From an uncultured Acetatifactor sp. (GTDB lineage: Bacteria; Bacillota; Clostridia; Lachnospirales; Lachnospiraceae), in the NCBI GenBank assembly GCA_910589655.1, contig CAJUTJ010000142.1, positions 1-24,679 on the forward strand: a DNA stretch of 24,679 nt, in the 5' to 3' direction. This document shows, in pieces, positions 6,539 to 14,458 of the stretch (positions are counted from its first letter, which is position 1; every line of letters starts with the position of its first letter). The notes beneath the pieces were generated by a model, which was given only the letters and a program-made list of their open reading frames with translations, did not search any database and was not told the DNA's origin. The position numbers and the translations under genes were made by a program.

Positions 6539-7456
6539 ATGGAAATGAATGAATTTGCAGGTAAAGTGCGGGATGCGGTGGAAAAGAAGCTGGGAAAGGC
6601 TTATAAGGTGGAGGTCAGAGAGGTGCAGAAAAATAACGGAGTAATGCTGCATGGGCTGCTGATATTGAATGATGACCGGAATGTGATACCGACGCTGTAT
6701 CTGGAACCTTTTTGGGAGGCTTATGTGTCGGGTGTTACACTGGCAGAGATTGTGAGAAGGCTTATAAAGATTTACCGAGAAGATCTGCCAAAGACAAAGG
6801 TTGATATCGGATTTTTCGGGAATTTTGACGAGGTTTCGGAGAGAATATGCTACCGATTAATCCGGCAGAAGGGAAATGAGGAGCTGCTTCAGGAGATCCC
6901 GTACATACCTTTTCTGGACTTGGCGATCTGTTTCTTCTATGCCTACAGCGGGGAGGCTCTGGGGGAGGGAACTATTTTGATCCGCAATTCCCATATGGAG
7001 CTATGGCATACGAATACAAAGAAGCTGATGAATCTGGCACAGGAAAATACACCGGAATTATTTCCTTGGAGATATGACTCTATGGAGCAGGTTCTGCGGG
7101 AAATGATGGAGGAGGAAGAATATTCGGGTTCGTTGCCGGAGGAAGAGGAGAGGGAGAGTTTATTTACGGACACCCCTCTTTGGGTTTTGACCAATCGACA
7201 ACGTATCCAGGGCGCTTCCTGTATCTTATATCCCGGACTGCTGAAACGGTTAGCAGCAGAAAAAAGAAACTTCTATCTTCTTCCCAGCTCAATCCATGAG
7301 GTGATCCTTCTTGCCGAGCAAGGCTCGGAAACACCCCAACGGTTAAAGGATATGATTGCTGAGGTCAACAGAACACAGGTGGCACCGGAAGAAGTGCTTT
7401 CCGACAGCCTGTATTATTATGATTTCCGCGAAGAAAATGTCAAAATTGTATTATAA
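6539..7456 (+). CDS. DUF5688 family protein
   Basis: 305 aa, no signal peptide or membrane segment. Resembles DUF5688 proteins, which are frequent and multi-copy in Lachnospiraceae and of unknown function. Features: an N-terminal FAGKVRDAVEKKLGKAYKVEV segment, then NNGVMLHGLLILNDDRNVIPTLYLE-type beta strands (described, not quoted in full), a GFFGNFDEV segment, and a C-terminal half that includes LPSSIHEVILL (253-263 region). AGGAGG at 6526-6531 gives 7-base spacing to the ATG at 6539. An ATG four bases earlier is out of frame. No functional partner is visible; it lies between efp and the tRNA. Confidence 0.7.
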   Translation: MEMNEFAGKVRDAVEKKLGKAYKVEVREVQKNNGVMLHGLLILNDDRNVIPTLYLEPFWEAYVSGVTLAEIVRRLIKIYREDLPKTKVDIGFFGNFDEVSERICYRLIRQKGNEELLQEIPYIPFLDLAICFFYAYSGEALGEGTILIRNSHMELWHTNTKKLMNLAQENTPELFPWRYDSMEQVLREMMEEEEYSGSLPEEEERESLFTDTPLWVLTNRQRIQGASCILYPGLLKRLAAEKRNFYLLPSSIHEVILLAEQGSETPQRLKDMIAEVNRTQVAPEEVLSDSLYYYDFREENVKIVL

Positions 7457-7500
7457 AAGCGGAATTTTTACACTTTCTATTAAATTTCCAAATTTCTATG

Positions 7501-7529
7501 TAGACATATCGAAACTTTTATGATATTAT
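7501..7529 (+). promoter_or_regulatory. Promoter of tRNA-Arg
   Basis: TAGACA at 7501-7506 (5 of 6) and TATTAT at 7524-7529 (5 of 6) with a 17-bp spacer. An overlapping TATAAT is at 7527-7532. The predicted start, near 7536, falls within the left arm of the inverted repeat that flanks the tRNA. Confidence 0.65.
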
Positions 7530-7650
7530 AATCAAGGTGATGTAACAATTTTGTAATATTTGCACCCGTAGTCTAACGGATAGAACGAAGGCCTCCGACG
7601 CCTTTAATGCAGGTTCGATTCCTGTCGGGTGCACTTACATCACCTTGATT
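7530..7650. repeat. 16-bp perfect inverted repeat enclosing the tRNA gene
   Basis: AATCAAGGTGATGTAA at 7530-7545 is exactly repeated in reverse complement at 7635-7650. The right arm begins one base after the tRNA discriminator base. In a transcript starting near 7536, about ten of the base pairs could form a leader-trailer helix around the precursor tRNA. Confidence 0.85.
7562..7633 (+). tRNA. tRNA-Arg (anticodon CCG)
   Basis: A 72-nt cloverleaf. Acceptor GCACCCG pairs with CGGGTGC. The anticodon arm is AAGGC-CTCCGAC-GCCTT with anticodon CCG at positions 34-36, reading CGG (arginine). The T arm is GCAGG-TTCGATT-CCTGT and the discriminator is A. No CCA is encoded. The D stem, GTCT against GAAC, has one C-A mismatch and one U-G pair, so it is weak. 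A terminator-like hairpin follows at 7674-7691. Confidence 0.93.
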
Positions 7651-7673
7651 TGTTAATAAACAGTTTTCAGAAG

Positions 7674-7691
7674 AGCCGCTTGCGGCTTTTT
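7674..7691 (+). terminator. Short terminator after tRNA-Arg
   Basis: AGCCG-CTTG-CGGCT tetraloop hairpin followed by five T (counting the last stem base). It lies 24 bp before the SH3-protein start, and no separate promoter was recognised for that gene, so some read-through from the tRNA promoter is possible. Confidence 0.65.
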
Positions 7692-7714
7692 GCATCTAAT
7701 GAAAGGTATCGGTT

Positions 7715-8968
7715 ATGAAGGATAAGATGTCTTTGCTGGGTAATTATATATTAAAACATTGCAAAATCGTTTTTCCGGTGATTTTGACGGCGGCGGTAGC
7801 AATTACGGTGGTCTTTGCCCTGGGTATGAGGAACGGAGGGGAGGAAGAGCCGCAGGAAATTTCGGGGGAGCCCGTATCCGTGGCGAGTACGGAGGAGAGT
7901 ACGTCTTCCGTCGTCTCGGAGGTAGTCCCTCTCTTGGCCAATGACGGAGGAGAGCTTTACTCCTTGGTTGCCACGTATTATAATGCCATGGCACTAGGGG
8001 ATACGGAAACCATTTTGAGTATCTATGACAGCCTGCCGGAGAACACTCTGTTAAAGATCGAAGAGACAGCCAAATATATTGATCATTATTCTACTCTCGA
8101 GATATATACCAAGGATGGTATGACGGCAGACTGCACAGTGGTTTACGTCTTTTACAGGCTTATTTTCCAGAACCATGAGGAAGAATTCCCCGGTTACGAA
8201 ACCTTGTATGTATGCAGAAACGACCAAGGGCAGCTTTATATAAAGAACGAGGACAATTTTACTACGGAAGAGAAGGAATATATCACCACGGTCACGCATC
8301 AGGATGACGTGGTAGAATTTAATAACAGGGTAAACACGGAATATAACGATCTGATTACGGAGAAACCGGAATTATTTCGGTATTTAAGCGAACTGGATAA
8401 TCAGATCAGTGTGGAAGTGGGAGTGCGTGTGGCACAAAATGAGGCACAGGCAGCAGCGGATGCCCAGCAGACCGCAAATCCCGAAAACCCTGAGAATCCA
8501 GAGAATCCGGCGCCTGCAGGAGAGGGCGGTGAGAATCCGGCGCCTCCCGCGGACAGCGTACCGGAAGTGTCGGGGCCGCAATATGCCACCGCTACCACAA
8601 CCGTCAACGTCAGAAGCTCTGACAGCGAGCAGGCCGATAAGCTTGGCAAGGTAGCCGGAGGGGAGACGGTGCAGGTTCAGGAGGTGCGTCTCAACGGATG
8701 GACGAAAATCGTATATGACGGTAGTGACGGTTATATTAAGTCGGAGTTTCTGCAGATGCAGGAAAGCGCTGCCGGAGCGGAGGTCATCGGTACCGTTACC
8801 GCTTCCACCAATATTAATGTGCGCGCGTCGGCCAGCGAGACGGCGGATCGCCTTGGCGTATTGGCCGGTGGAGAATCCGTCGAATTGCTTGAAAATCTGG
8901 ACGGCTGGTGCAAGATTAAATACAGCGGCCAGATCGGATATGTAAAATCAGATTATGTACAGCAGTGA
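7715..8968 (+). CDS. Membrane-anchored protein with two bacterial SH3 domains
   Basis: 417 aa. A short basic N-terminus precedes one membrane segment (about 18-37), so residues 38-417 are probably outside the cell. A Ser/Thr/Glu-rich linker leads to a folded region (75-240) whose start, ATYYNAMALGDTETILSIYD, looks like an NTF2-like fold; that is a guess. A linker with NPENPENPENPAP (255-267) follows, then two SH3_3-type repeats (about 291-348 and 358-416), each with NVR and a G-[WY]-[CT]-K-I core and ending in GYIKS or GYVKS. Such domains bind peptidoglycan peptides, so an envelope role is likely. Start: ATG at 7715 with GAAAGG eight bases upstream. Confidence 0.8.
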   Translation: MKDKMSLLGNYILKHCKIVFPVILTAAVAITVVFALGMRNGGEEEPQEISGEPVSVASTEESTSSVVSEVVPLLANDGGELYSLVATYYNAMALGDTETILSIYDSLPENTLLKIEETAKYIDHYSTLEIYTKDGMTADCTVVYVFYRLIFQNHEEEFPGYETLYVCRNDQGQLYIKNEDNFTTEEKEYITTVTHQDDVVEFNNRVNTEYNDLITEKPELFRYLSELDNQISVEVGVRVAQNEAQAAADAQQTANPENPENPENPAPAGEGGENPAPPADSVPEVSGPQYATATTTVNVRSSDSEQADKLGKVAGGETVQVQEVRLNGWTKIVYDGSDGYIKSEFLQMQESAAGAEVIGTVTASTNINVRASASETADRLGVLAGGESVELLENLDGWCKIKYSGQIGYVKSDYVQQ

Positions 8969-9047
8969 CGGAGATGTGCAGCATTAAAAATTGCCGAAAA
9001 GAAAAGCATTTTCACAAGACAGATTGGAATAAATTTATGCTTATGGG

Positions 9048-9085
9048 ACAGCCTATACAGGAGAAAACTGTAGAGGCTGTTTTTG
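9048..9085 (+). terminator. Terminator after the SH3 protein gene
   Basis: ACAGCCTATACAG (9048-9060) pairs with CTGTAGAGGCTGT (9068-9080), one mismatch, followed by TTTTG. Confidence 0.8.
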
Positions 9086-9138
9086 TATAACCGAAAACAG
9101 CGCCTGTGTAAAAATAAAGAATGACAGGAGAGAAAAGG

Positions 9139-9588
9139 ATGGGGACGGAGACTAGGATAACATCACAGGAAGTTAAAATTTATCGGGAAATTCAGAGAAA
9201 TGCAGACGCGGCTATGAAAGCAATCGATACCATTGCGGACAAGGTAAATGACGACGAACTATCGCTGCAAATGTTCGAACAATCCTTGAAGTACTCGGAA
9301 CTTCACAATGAAGCGGTAAAACAATTGCTCAATGCCAAGACCCGGCCCTTACAGAGCCGTTACTTGTCGGATGCCGTGTTAAAGACGGGGCTGCGCTATA
9401 ATACCATGCTGAATACCAGTACCAGCCACTTAGCGGAATTACTGATTAAAGAAAACAATAACGGAATCATTGAGATGGAAAAGGTGTTGAAGGCAAACGG
9501 GGCGGCAGGAGAGAAGCCCACGGCGTTGGCAAGACAGTTGATTGCATTTGAAGAAAAAAACGTGCGCAGTTTAAAAGAATACCTATAA
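9139..9588 (+). CDS. Small helical protein of unknown function
   Basis: 149 aa, not recognised. The composition suggests an all-helical protein with no membrane segment: long stretches such as EIQRNADAAMKAIDTIADKV and LTGL-free helices with regularly spaced Leu/Ile (for example FEQSLKYSELHNEAVKQLL). A four-helix bundle is plausible but unproven. The ATG at 9139 is chosen over the in-frame ATG at 9121 because AGGAG (9125-9129) lies between them and gives nine-base spacing to 9139. It stands alone between the SH3 gene terminator and the gdhA promoter. Confidence 0.75.
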   Translation: MGTETRITSQEVKIYREIQRNADAAMKAIDTIADKVNDDELSLQMFEQSLKYSELHNEAVKQLLNAKTRPLQSRYLSDAVLKTGLRYNTMLNTSTSHLAELLIKENNNGIIEMEKVLKANGAAGEKPTALARQLIAFEEKNVRSLKEYL

Positions 9589-9664
9589 GCGGCAGATGGA
9601 TGATATTGTGCAAAATGTATAAAAAACAGTAAAAAACTTTTACAATTTAATGAAATAAAGTGTG

Positions 9665-9693
9665 TTGTCGATTTGGAAATCAAGAGGTATAAT
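9665..9693 (+). promoter_or_regulatory. gdhA promoter
   Basis: TTGTCG at 9665-9670 and consensus TATAAT at 9688-9693, 17-bp spacer. The predicted leader is about 54 nt. Confidence 0.75.
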
Positions 9694-9753
9694 GATACAT
9701 GGAATAAGTTGTATACAAGTATCCACATAAACTTTATTAAGGAGGACATTACA

Positions 9754-11100
9754 ATGTCATACGTTGACGAGGTATTTGATTTGGTAGTTGCAAAGAATCC
9801 CGCACAGCCCGAGTTTCATCAGGCAGTGAAGGAAGTGTTAGAGTCCCTCCGTGTTGTAATTGAGGCAAATGAGGAGAAGTATCGCAAGGATGCACTTCTT
9901 GAGAGATTGGTTACTCCGGAGAGACAGCTTTTGTTCCGCGTACCATGGGTGGATGATAAAGGTCAGGTTCAGGTGAATAACGGTTTCCGTGTACAGTTCA
10001 ACTCTGCAATCGGACCCTACAAGGGAGGCTTAAGACTCCATCCCAGCGTAAACCTCGGCATTATCAAGTTCCTTGGCTTTGAGCAGATTTTTAAGAATTC
10101 TTTGACAGGTCTGCCCATCGGCGGCGGCAAGGGCGGTTCCGATTTTGACCCCAAGGGAAAATCGGACAGGGAAGTTATGGCTTTCTGCCAGAGCTTTATC
10201 ACCGAGTTACATAAGTATATCGGCGCCGACACCGATGTTCCTGCGGGTGATATCGGAACCGGAGCAAGAGAGATCGGATATATGTACGGACAGTATAAGA
10301 GACTGACCGGTTTATATGAAGGCGTACTGACCGGAAAAGGTCTTTCCTACGGCGGATCTTTGGCAAGAACCGAGGCTACCGGTTACGGTTTGCTTTATCT
10401 CACGGAAGAAATGTTAAAGTGCAACGGTAAGGATATTTCCGGTAAGACCGTAGCCGTGTCTGGTGCGGGGAACGTTGCCATTTACGCTATCCAGAAAGCA
10501 CAGCAGCTGGGCGCTAAGCCGGTTACCTGCTCCGATTCCACCGGATGGATTTACGATCCCGAAGGAATTGACGTGGCTTTGCTGAAGGAAGTAAAGGAAG
10601 TGAAACGTGCAAGACTCAGCGAGTATGCCGCGGCAAGACCCAGTGCCGAATACCATGAGAAGAAGAACGGCGAGCATGGCGTATGGAGCGTAAAATGTGA
10701 CATTGCCCTTCCTTGTGCTACCCAGAACGAGCTGGATATCGAGGATGCTAAAATGCTGGTTGCAAACGGTTGTTTTGCAGTAGCGGAAGGGGCAAACATG
10801 CCTACCACCATGGACGCTACCGAGTATTTCCAGAAGAACGGAGTACTGTTCTGCCCCGGCAAGGCTTCCAATGCAGGCGGTGTGGCTACCTCCGCTCTGG
10901 AAATGAGCCAGAACAGCGAGAGACTTTCTTGGACCTTTGAGGAGGTTGATTCCAAGCTTCAGGGCATCATGGTAAATATATTCCATAGTCTGGATGATGC
11001 GGCCAAGAAGTACGGTATGGAGGGCAATTACGTTGCAGGAGCCAATATCGCGGGATTTTTAAAGGTTGCAGAGGCTATGACCGCTCAGGGTATTGTATAA
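9754..11100 (+). CDS. gdhA: NADP-specific glutamate dehydrogenase
   Basis: 448 aa, standard length for hexameric bacterial GDH. Catalyses reductive amination of 2-oxoglutarate to glutamate, assimilating ammonium. Substrate-site K90 in GPYKGGLR, K114 in FKNSLTGLP, catalytic K126 in GGGKGGSD and D166 in PAGDIGTG are all present at the positions expected from the E. coli enzyme. The nucleotide fold has VAVSGAGNVAIYAI. Start 9754 follows AAGGAGG (9739-9745) with eight-base spacing. The frame stays open upstream, but that stretch contains the promoter. Single gene with its own promoter and a following hairpin. NADP preference is assigned by family resemblance. Confidence 0.96.
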   Translation: MSYVDEVFDLVVAKNPAQPEFHQAVKEVLESLRVVIEANEEKYRKDALLERLVTPERQLLFRVPWVDDKGQVQVNNGFRVQFNSAIGPYKGGLRLHPSVNLGIIKFLGFEQIFKNSLTGLPIGGGKGGSDFDPKGKSDREVMAFCQSFITELHKYIGADTDVPAGDIGTGAREIGYMYGQYKRLTGLYEGVLTGKGLSYGGSLARTEATGYGLLYLTEEMLKCNGKDISGKTVAVSGAGNVAIYAIQKAQQLGAKPVTCSDSTGWIYDPEGIDVALLKEVKEVKRARLSEYAAARPSAEYHEKKNGEHGVWSVKCDIALPCATQNELDIEDAKMLVANGCFAVAEGANMPTTMDATEYFQKNGVLFCPGKASNAGGVATSALEMSQNSERLSWTFEEVDSKLQGIMVNIFHSLDDAAKKYGMEGNYVAGANIAGFLKVAEAMTAQGIV

Positions 11101-11161
11101 CTGTAAGGATGCTAAGCCGATAGCTTTTCCATTGTCGGTCATTGATGGAATAAATATAGAG

Positions 11162-11196
11162 ATACCGGGAAAGTCGGAAATGACTTCTCCCGGTAT
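11162..11196 (+). terminator. Hairpin after gdhA, probable terminator
   Basis: ATACCGGGA-AAGTC pairs with GACTT-C-TCCCGGTAT (one bulged C). It is GC-rich and followed by TCTGTT, a poor T-run, so termination may be partial. The rest of the gap up to 11389 has short repeats of GCCGATA and AT-rich sequence and no gene. Confidence 0.55.
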
Positions 11197-11389
11197 TCTG
11201 TTATGCATATGATTATTCTTTTCGGGTTACAGCGCGAGTGACGCTTTCTAATGATGGAAGGAAAACATATGTTGCCACCAAGTCTTTTGATAATGTAATG
11301 AAATGTCCCAAGGTGCTATAAAAGCCGATATTAAAAAGCCGATAATATTAATATATTAAATAATTGTCTGAATCAAGGAGGATGATGGC

Positions 11390-12337
11390 ATGGATATGAA
11401 GGTGGCAAACAGCGGATTCCCGAAAATGACAAGAACAAGGACGGTAGAAAAGTGCGGGAATCGGAAAAGAACGCGGATAGAGCTGAGGTATGCGGACGGA
11501 ACTCTGGCCGGTGCAATCAGTATCACGGAACCCGTAAAGAAAAAGACGAAAAAACTGCAATATAATTTTAAAGAAATATCCACCCGGATTATGCAGACGA
11601 AGACTTCCGGCGATGCAAGCCGGATTCTGGCCAGCGCCCGGGCAAAGGTTGCCATGCTGGCGAGGAAGCTGAAAAGCGGGGAGTATGACGAAAAGGAAGT
11701 TCAGAGTGCGCTGATCCACGCGGAGGCCATGGCAAGAGTGGCAAGAAAGCGGATGAAGCATCTGCGGGAGGAAGAAAATTCGAAGAGACAGGGAGGAACC
11801 TGTGAAGCGGAATTAGAGGAGAAGCAGGACGGCGAGGCTCTGGCAGAGCTTGCTGCCGAAGGAGAAGCGGAAGGCGGTAAGAATGGCCGGGAAGAGTTAC
11901 AAAAGCTGAAAAGAGAATATCAGAAGCTGAAAAGGGAATATCAGAAAATGATGCGGGAAACGCAGAAAGAGCTGGAGGAATCGATCCGGGACACGGACGG
12001 GATGGATGAATTGTCCGAGGAACTGGCCGTTGCCGCAGCTGACAATTTGGATCCCGCAGACCTAGAGCTGATGAAAAAGAAACACCGCGCTAAGGAAATG
12101 CGGGAAATCATGGAAGCCGATATGAAATATCTGAAAGCGTTGTTTGACCAGCTTGCCAAAGAAAAGCAGGAAATTGCTTCCGGCGGAGCCGGAGGCATGG
12201 GTAACGGCGGGTCTGCCGGAACTCCTGTTGACAGCGGTGTGGCTTTGGAGCTGGGCGGGGCGGATGTGCCGGTTCAGATGCCGGCAGCGGACGTTGCGGC
12301 AGCGTCGGAAGGCGGGGCAATAGATGTTACGGTTTGA
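11390..12337 (+). CDS. Coiled-coil protein, lineage-type, function unknown
   Basis: 315 aa, no signal or membrane segment. The N-terminal part (1-50) is basic. The block at 70-128 (DASRILASARAKVAMLARKL, then HAEAMARVARKRMKHLREEE) is very regular amphipathic helix; I have the impression of similar proteins in Lachnospiraceae but cannot name a family. Residues 168-200 contain a heptad repeat, LKREYQK twice and then MMRETQK, typical of a coiled coil. A second helical block spans 220-262. The tail (263-315) is rich in Gly and Ala and probably disordered. AAGGAGG at 11375-11381 fixes the ATG at 11390. It converges with the minus-strand phosphoesterase gene; only 46 bp separate them and no clear terminator is seen there. 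Confidence 0.75.
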   Translation: MDMKVANSGFPKMTRTRTVEKCGNRKRTRIELRYADGTLAGAISITEPVKKKTKKLQYNFKEISTRIMQTKTSGDASRILASARAKVAMLARKLKSGEYDEKEVQSALIHAEAMARVARKRMKHLREEENSKRQGGTCEAELEEKQDGEALAELAAEGEAEGGKNGREELQKLKREYQKLKREYQKMMRETQKELEESIRDTDGMDELSEELAVAAADNLDPADLELMKKKHRAKEMREIMEADMKYLKALFDQLAKEKQEIASGGAGGMGNGGSAGTPVDSGVALELGGADVPVQMPAADVAAASEGGAIDVTV

Positions 12338-12383
12338 TTCCTGCGGGCAATGAGCTGCGGCTCGGCTGATCTTGGCAGAAAAT

Positions 12384-13259
12384 CTATTCAAAAAGGGTCA
12401 TTTGAGACAGGACTTCCCGACTCACATAGAGAGAATTGTCCCGCCGCGTATCATAAGTCCATTTGACTAAGAGGGCGGCGCTTCCCTGTATTTCGATACA
12501 GGTGATGCATCGGGGATGGACGCAGCTTCCCGTATTCATGTAAGAGGGGGCGCCGGGATCCAGTCTGGGACGGTGGGTGTGCCCTGTTACAAGGGAAATA
12601 TTGTTTTTGGAAGCATAGTCTGCAAGCCGCTGTTCCACATGATCTTTCCGGGTGTAATTTTTGGCGGCGCTGGTGGGATCCAGAACCCCGAAATGCTCCA
12701 AGGGTTTCCACAGGTAGCGCACCAGAAAACGTGTGATGCGCCAGCCGGTGGAATTCCAGAAATCGGCCTGATGTCCATGGGTCAGATAAAGGCGGTAGCT
12801 GCGGCTGCGGTTTTCCAGTATCAGCCCCTCGTGAAAGTCAAAGTCCGGAAACAATTCCTCACAGCATTGTGTATCGGTGCAGAAATACGTTTTACAGACC
12901 CGGCCGGAGTAGCCGGGTTTTTTCTTTTCGATATCATGATTTCCGTAGAGCAGATAGAGTCTGTTTTGCCGGTGGAAAAGGGAAAACAGCCAAAATACAT
13001 TATTGTGTATTTCGATGATTTGGCTCATTCTTCTGTTTTCCCACAGTTCGTCTCCGTCACCCAGCTCTATATAGGTGAAGCCGTTGGCGTAGTAATATTT
13101 CAAGGCCGTGAAATAAAGCGTTTGGTTTTTCAGAAAATTGTCATTGGAGCTGCCGTCCCCCCGGTGGCAGTCGCTGATCAGGCAATAACGCCGACAGCCG
13201 TTTAAGGGGAGGACGGGTGCGTTTTTAAAGGCAGCGGAGAGGCGGGAATCATAACTCAT
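12384..13259 (-). CDS. Metallophosphoesterase family protein
   Basis: 291 aa. Calcineurin-like metallophosphoesterase motifs appear in order: DCHRG (D30, H32), GDGDELW (67-73), GNHD (106-109), the HGHQ segment (161-164) and GHTHRP (226-231). These bind two metal ions and hydrolyse phosphoesters. The spacing resembles the UDP-2,3-diacylglucosamine pyrophosphatase-like branch, but a Gram-positive host makes that substrate unlikely, so the substrate is unknown. No membrane segment. Its ATG overlaps the stop of the upstream DUF4474 gene by four bases (ATGA), and AAGGAG is ten bases before it, so the pair is translationally coupled. Confidence 0.88.
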   Translation of the reverse strand: MSYDSRLSAAFKNAPVLPLNGCRRYCLISDCHRGDGSSNDNFLKNQTLYFTALKYYYANGFTYIELGDGDELWENRRMSQIIEIHNNVFWLFSLFHRQNRLYLLYGNHDIEKKKPGYSGRVCKTYFCTDTQCCEELFPDFDFHEGLILENRSRSYRLYLTHGHQADFWNSTGWRITRFLVRYLWKPLEHFGVLDPTSAAKNYTRKDHVEQRLADYASKNNISLVTGHTHRPRLDPGAPSYMNTGSCVHPRCITCIEIQGSAALLVKWTYDTRRDNSLYVSREVLSQMTLFE

Positions 13260-14155
13260 GCGCGGATAACTCCTTTCAGGTGCCGCAGCATTCTTCGCAG
13301 AACGAACGGCAGCAGGAAGTAAAGGTAGAGAATTTTATTCAGTGTACAGTCAAAATGTCTGGTTATAAAGCAGTACAGGCGACAGCAGATGTGGTTGCAA
13401 AATTGTGCCCATCGGATCCGGAGTTTTCTGAACCATGAAATCTTTGACGGGCACACGGGGGAAAGAGGACAGCCTTCGTCATAATGAAGATGCACTTTGC
13501 AGCCGTGGCAGTGGAAACGGACATTGGGTGCCGTCTGCCGCAGAGCGGCGGTAAAGCATTCATGCATCTCCATATTGGGGAAGCTGAGAATACAGTCCAT
13601 TGCAAGGCTGGAAGGCCGGCTGAACATGCCCACGAAAAACATGGTGAGCCACCAGGTCAGCCCCGAGATGGTGGCAAGCTGGCAGGAGCCGTGGAGGAGT
13701 GTGAAGGTTACGGGCAGACGGTCGCAGTCATCCACTGCCTGAAAATGTGCTTTGCCATATTCTTCTTCATCTAAAATGCGGTCTGCATAGTAGATGCCCA
13801 CTTCGGCGCCGGTATTGATGCCGTACTGGCCCTTCCAAAACTCAATGAGCCATGTGCGTCCCCGATAGTTAAAATAAATGGGGAGGGCGTCAAAGACCAT
13901 GTGGAAATGGAGTGCGGCCCGGTCAAACAAGGCGGTATATCCGGCCTTGCGCTGCCATGCATCGTTGAGCGTGGAAATAATATCTTGCTTTGCATCATAA
14001 ACATATCCGAAGGGAGAAAGGATGGAGTTTAGGAGCCTGCATTTCTCTTCGCAGGAGAGGGAGCAGACCTTTTTGATGGCAATGTGCTTCCGCCAGACAC
14101 CAAAGAGAAGACAGATCAGCAGCAAAAAGAGTAAAATGATGATGGAAAAATACAT
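13256..14155 (-). CDS. DUF4474 domain protein, membrane-anchored
   Basis: 299 aa from the chosen start. An N-terminal membrane segment (about residues 3-20, IIILLFLLLICLLFG) anchors a domain resembling DUF4474: DALPIYFNYRGRTWLIEFWK followed by GQYGINTGAEVGIYY (split here). The C-terminal third is rich in Cys, His, Arg and aromatic residues (for example FHCHGCKVHLHYDEGCPLSP), which may bind metal. The start at 14155 is preferred because AGGAAG lies ten bases upstream; an in-frame ATG at 14251 would be upstream of the likely promoter. It is first in a two-gene unit with the metallophosphoesterase. Function unknown. Confidence 0.8.
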   Translation of the reverse strand: MYFSIIILLFLLLICLLFGVWRKHIAIKKVCSLSCEEKCRLLNSILSPFGYVYDAKQDIISTLNDAWQRKAGYTALFDRAALHFHMVFDALPIYFNYRGRTWLIEFWKGQYGINTGAEVGIYYADRILDEEEYGKAHFQAVDDCDRLPVTFTLLHGSCQLATISGLTWWLTMFFVGMFSRPSSLAMDCILSFPNMEMHECFTAALRQTAPNVRFHCHGCKVHLHYDEGCPLSPVCPSKISWFRKLRIRWAQFCNHICCRLYCFITRHFDCTLNKILYLYFLLPFVLRRMLRHLKGVIRA

Positions 14156-14187
14156 ATTAGAGTTCTTCCTGTCAAATTTGTTACTAT

Positions 14188-14215
14188 ATTGTATGAAACC
14201 AATGTTTTTTTGTAA
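14188..14215 (-). promoter_or_regulatory. Promoter of the DUF4474-phosphoesterase pair
   Basis: On the minus strand, TTACAA (14215-14210) and TACAAT (14193-14188) are separated by 16 bp, about 33 bp before the chosen start codon. Confidence 0.55.
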
Positions 14216-14281
14216 CCTGTTTTCATAGTTCTTTATTTTGGTGCGGCGCATCCTTTATTTTATGACGGGCGGACACCTTAT

Positions 14282-14346
14282 GGAACAACCGGAGGAGTTT
14301 ATCCTTAGTGAGCAAGCTCCCACGGATAAACTCCTCCGGTTGTTCC
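14282..14346. repeat. 23-bp perfect hairpin between divergent genes
   Basis: The arm at 14282-14304 is the exact reverse complement of 14324-14346. The 19-base loop (14305-14323) contains GAGC-AA-GCTC, which could extend the structure. There is no T-tract on either side. It lies upstream of both divergent genes, between the two predicted promoters, where a terminator would not be expected. Confidence 0.9.
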
Positions 14347-14393
14347 GCATGGCTGAATTGTAACAAAAATTATTCATAATCAACAAAAAAATC

Positions 14394-14421
14394 TTGAATT
14401 AATACCGGAAAGTGGTAAAAT
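14394..14421 (+). promoter_or_regulatory. Promoter of the diguanylate cyclase gene
   Basis: TTGAAT at 14394-14399 and TAAAAT at 14416-14421 with a 16-bp spacer, 37 bp before the start codon. Confidence 0.6.
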
Positions 14422-14458
14422 GGTACTAGAGTGATAATTTGACGATGGGGAAAAGGGT

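Noticed and set aside
12516..13205. 229-codon plus-strand frame
   Set aside because: Antisense to the metallophosphoesterase, whose five motifs are intact; no ribosome site.
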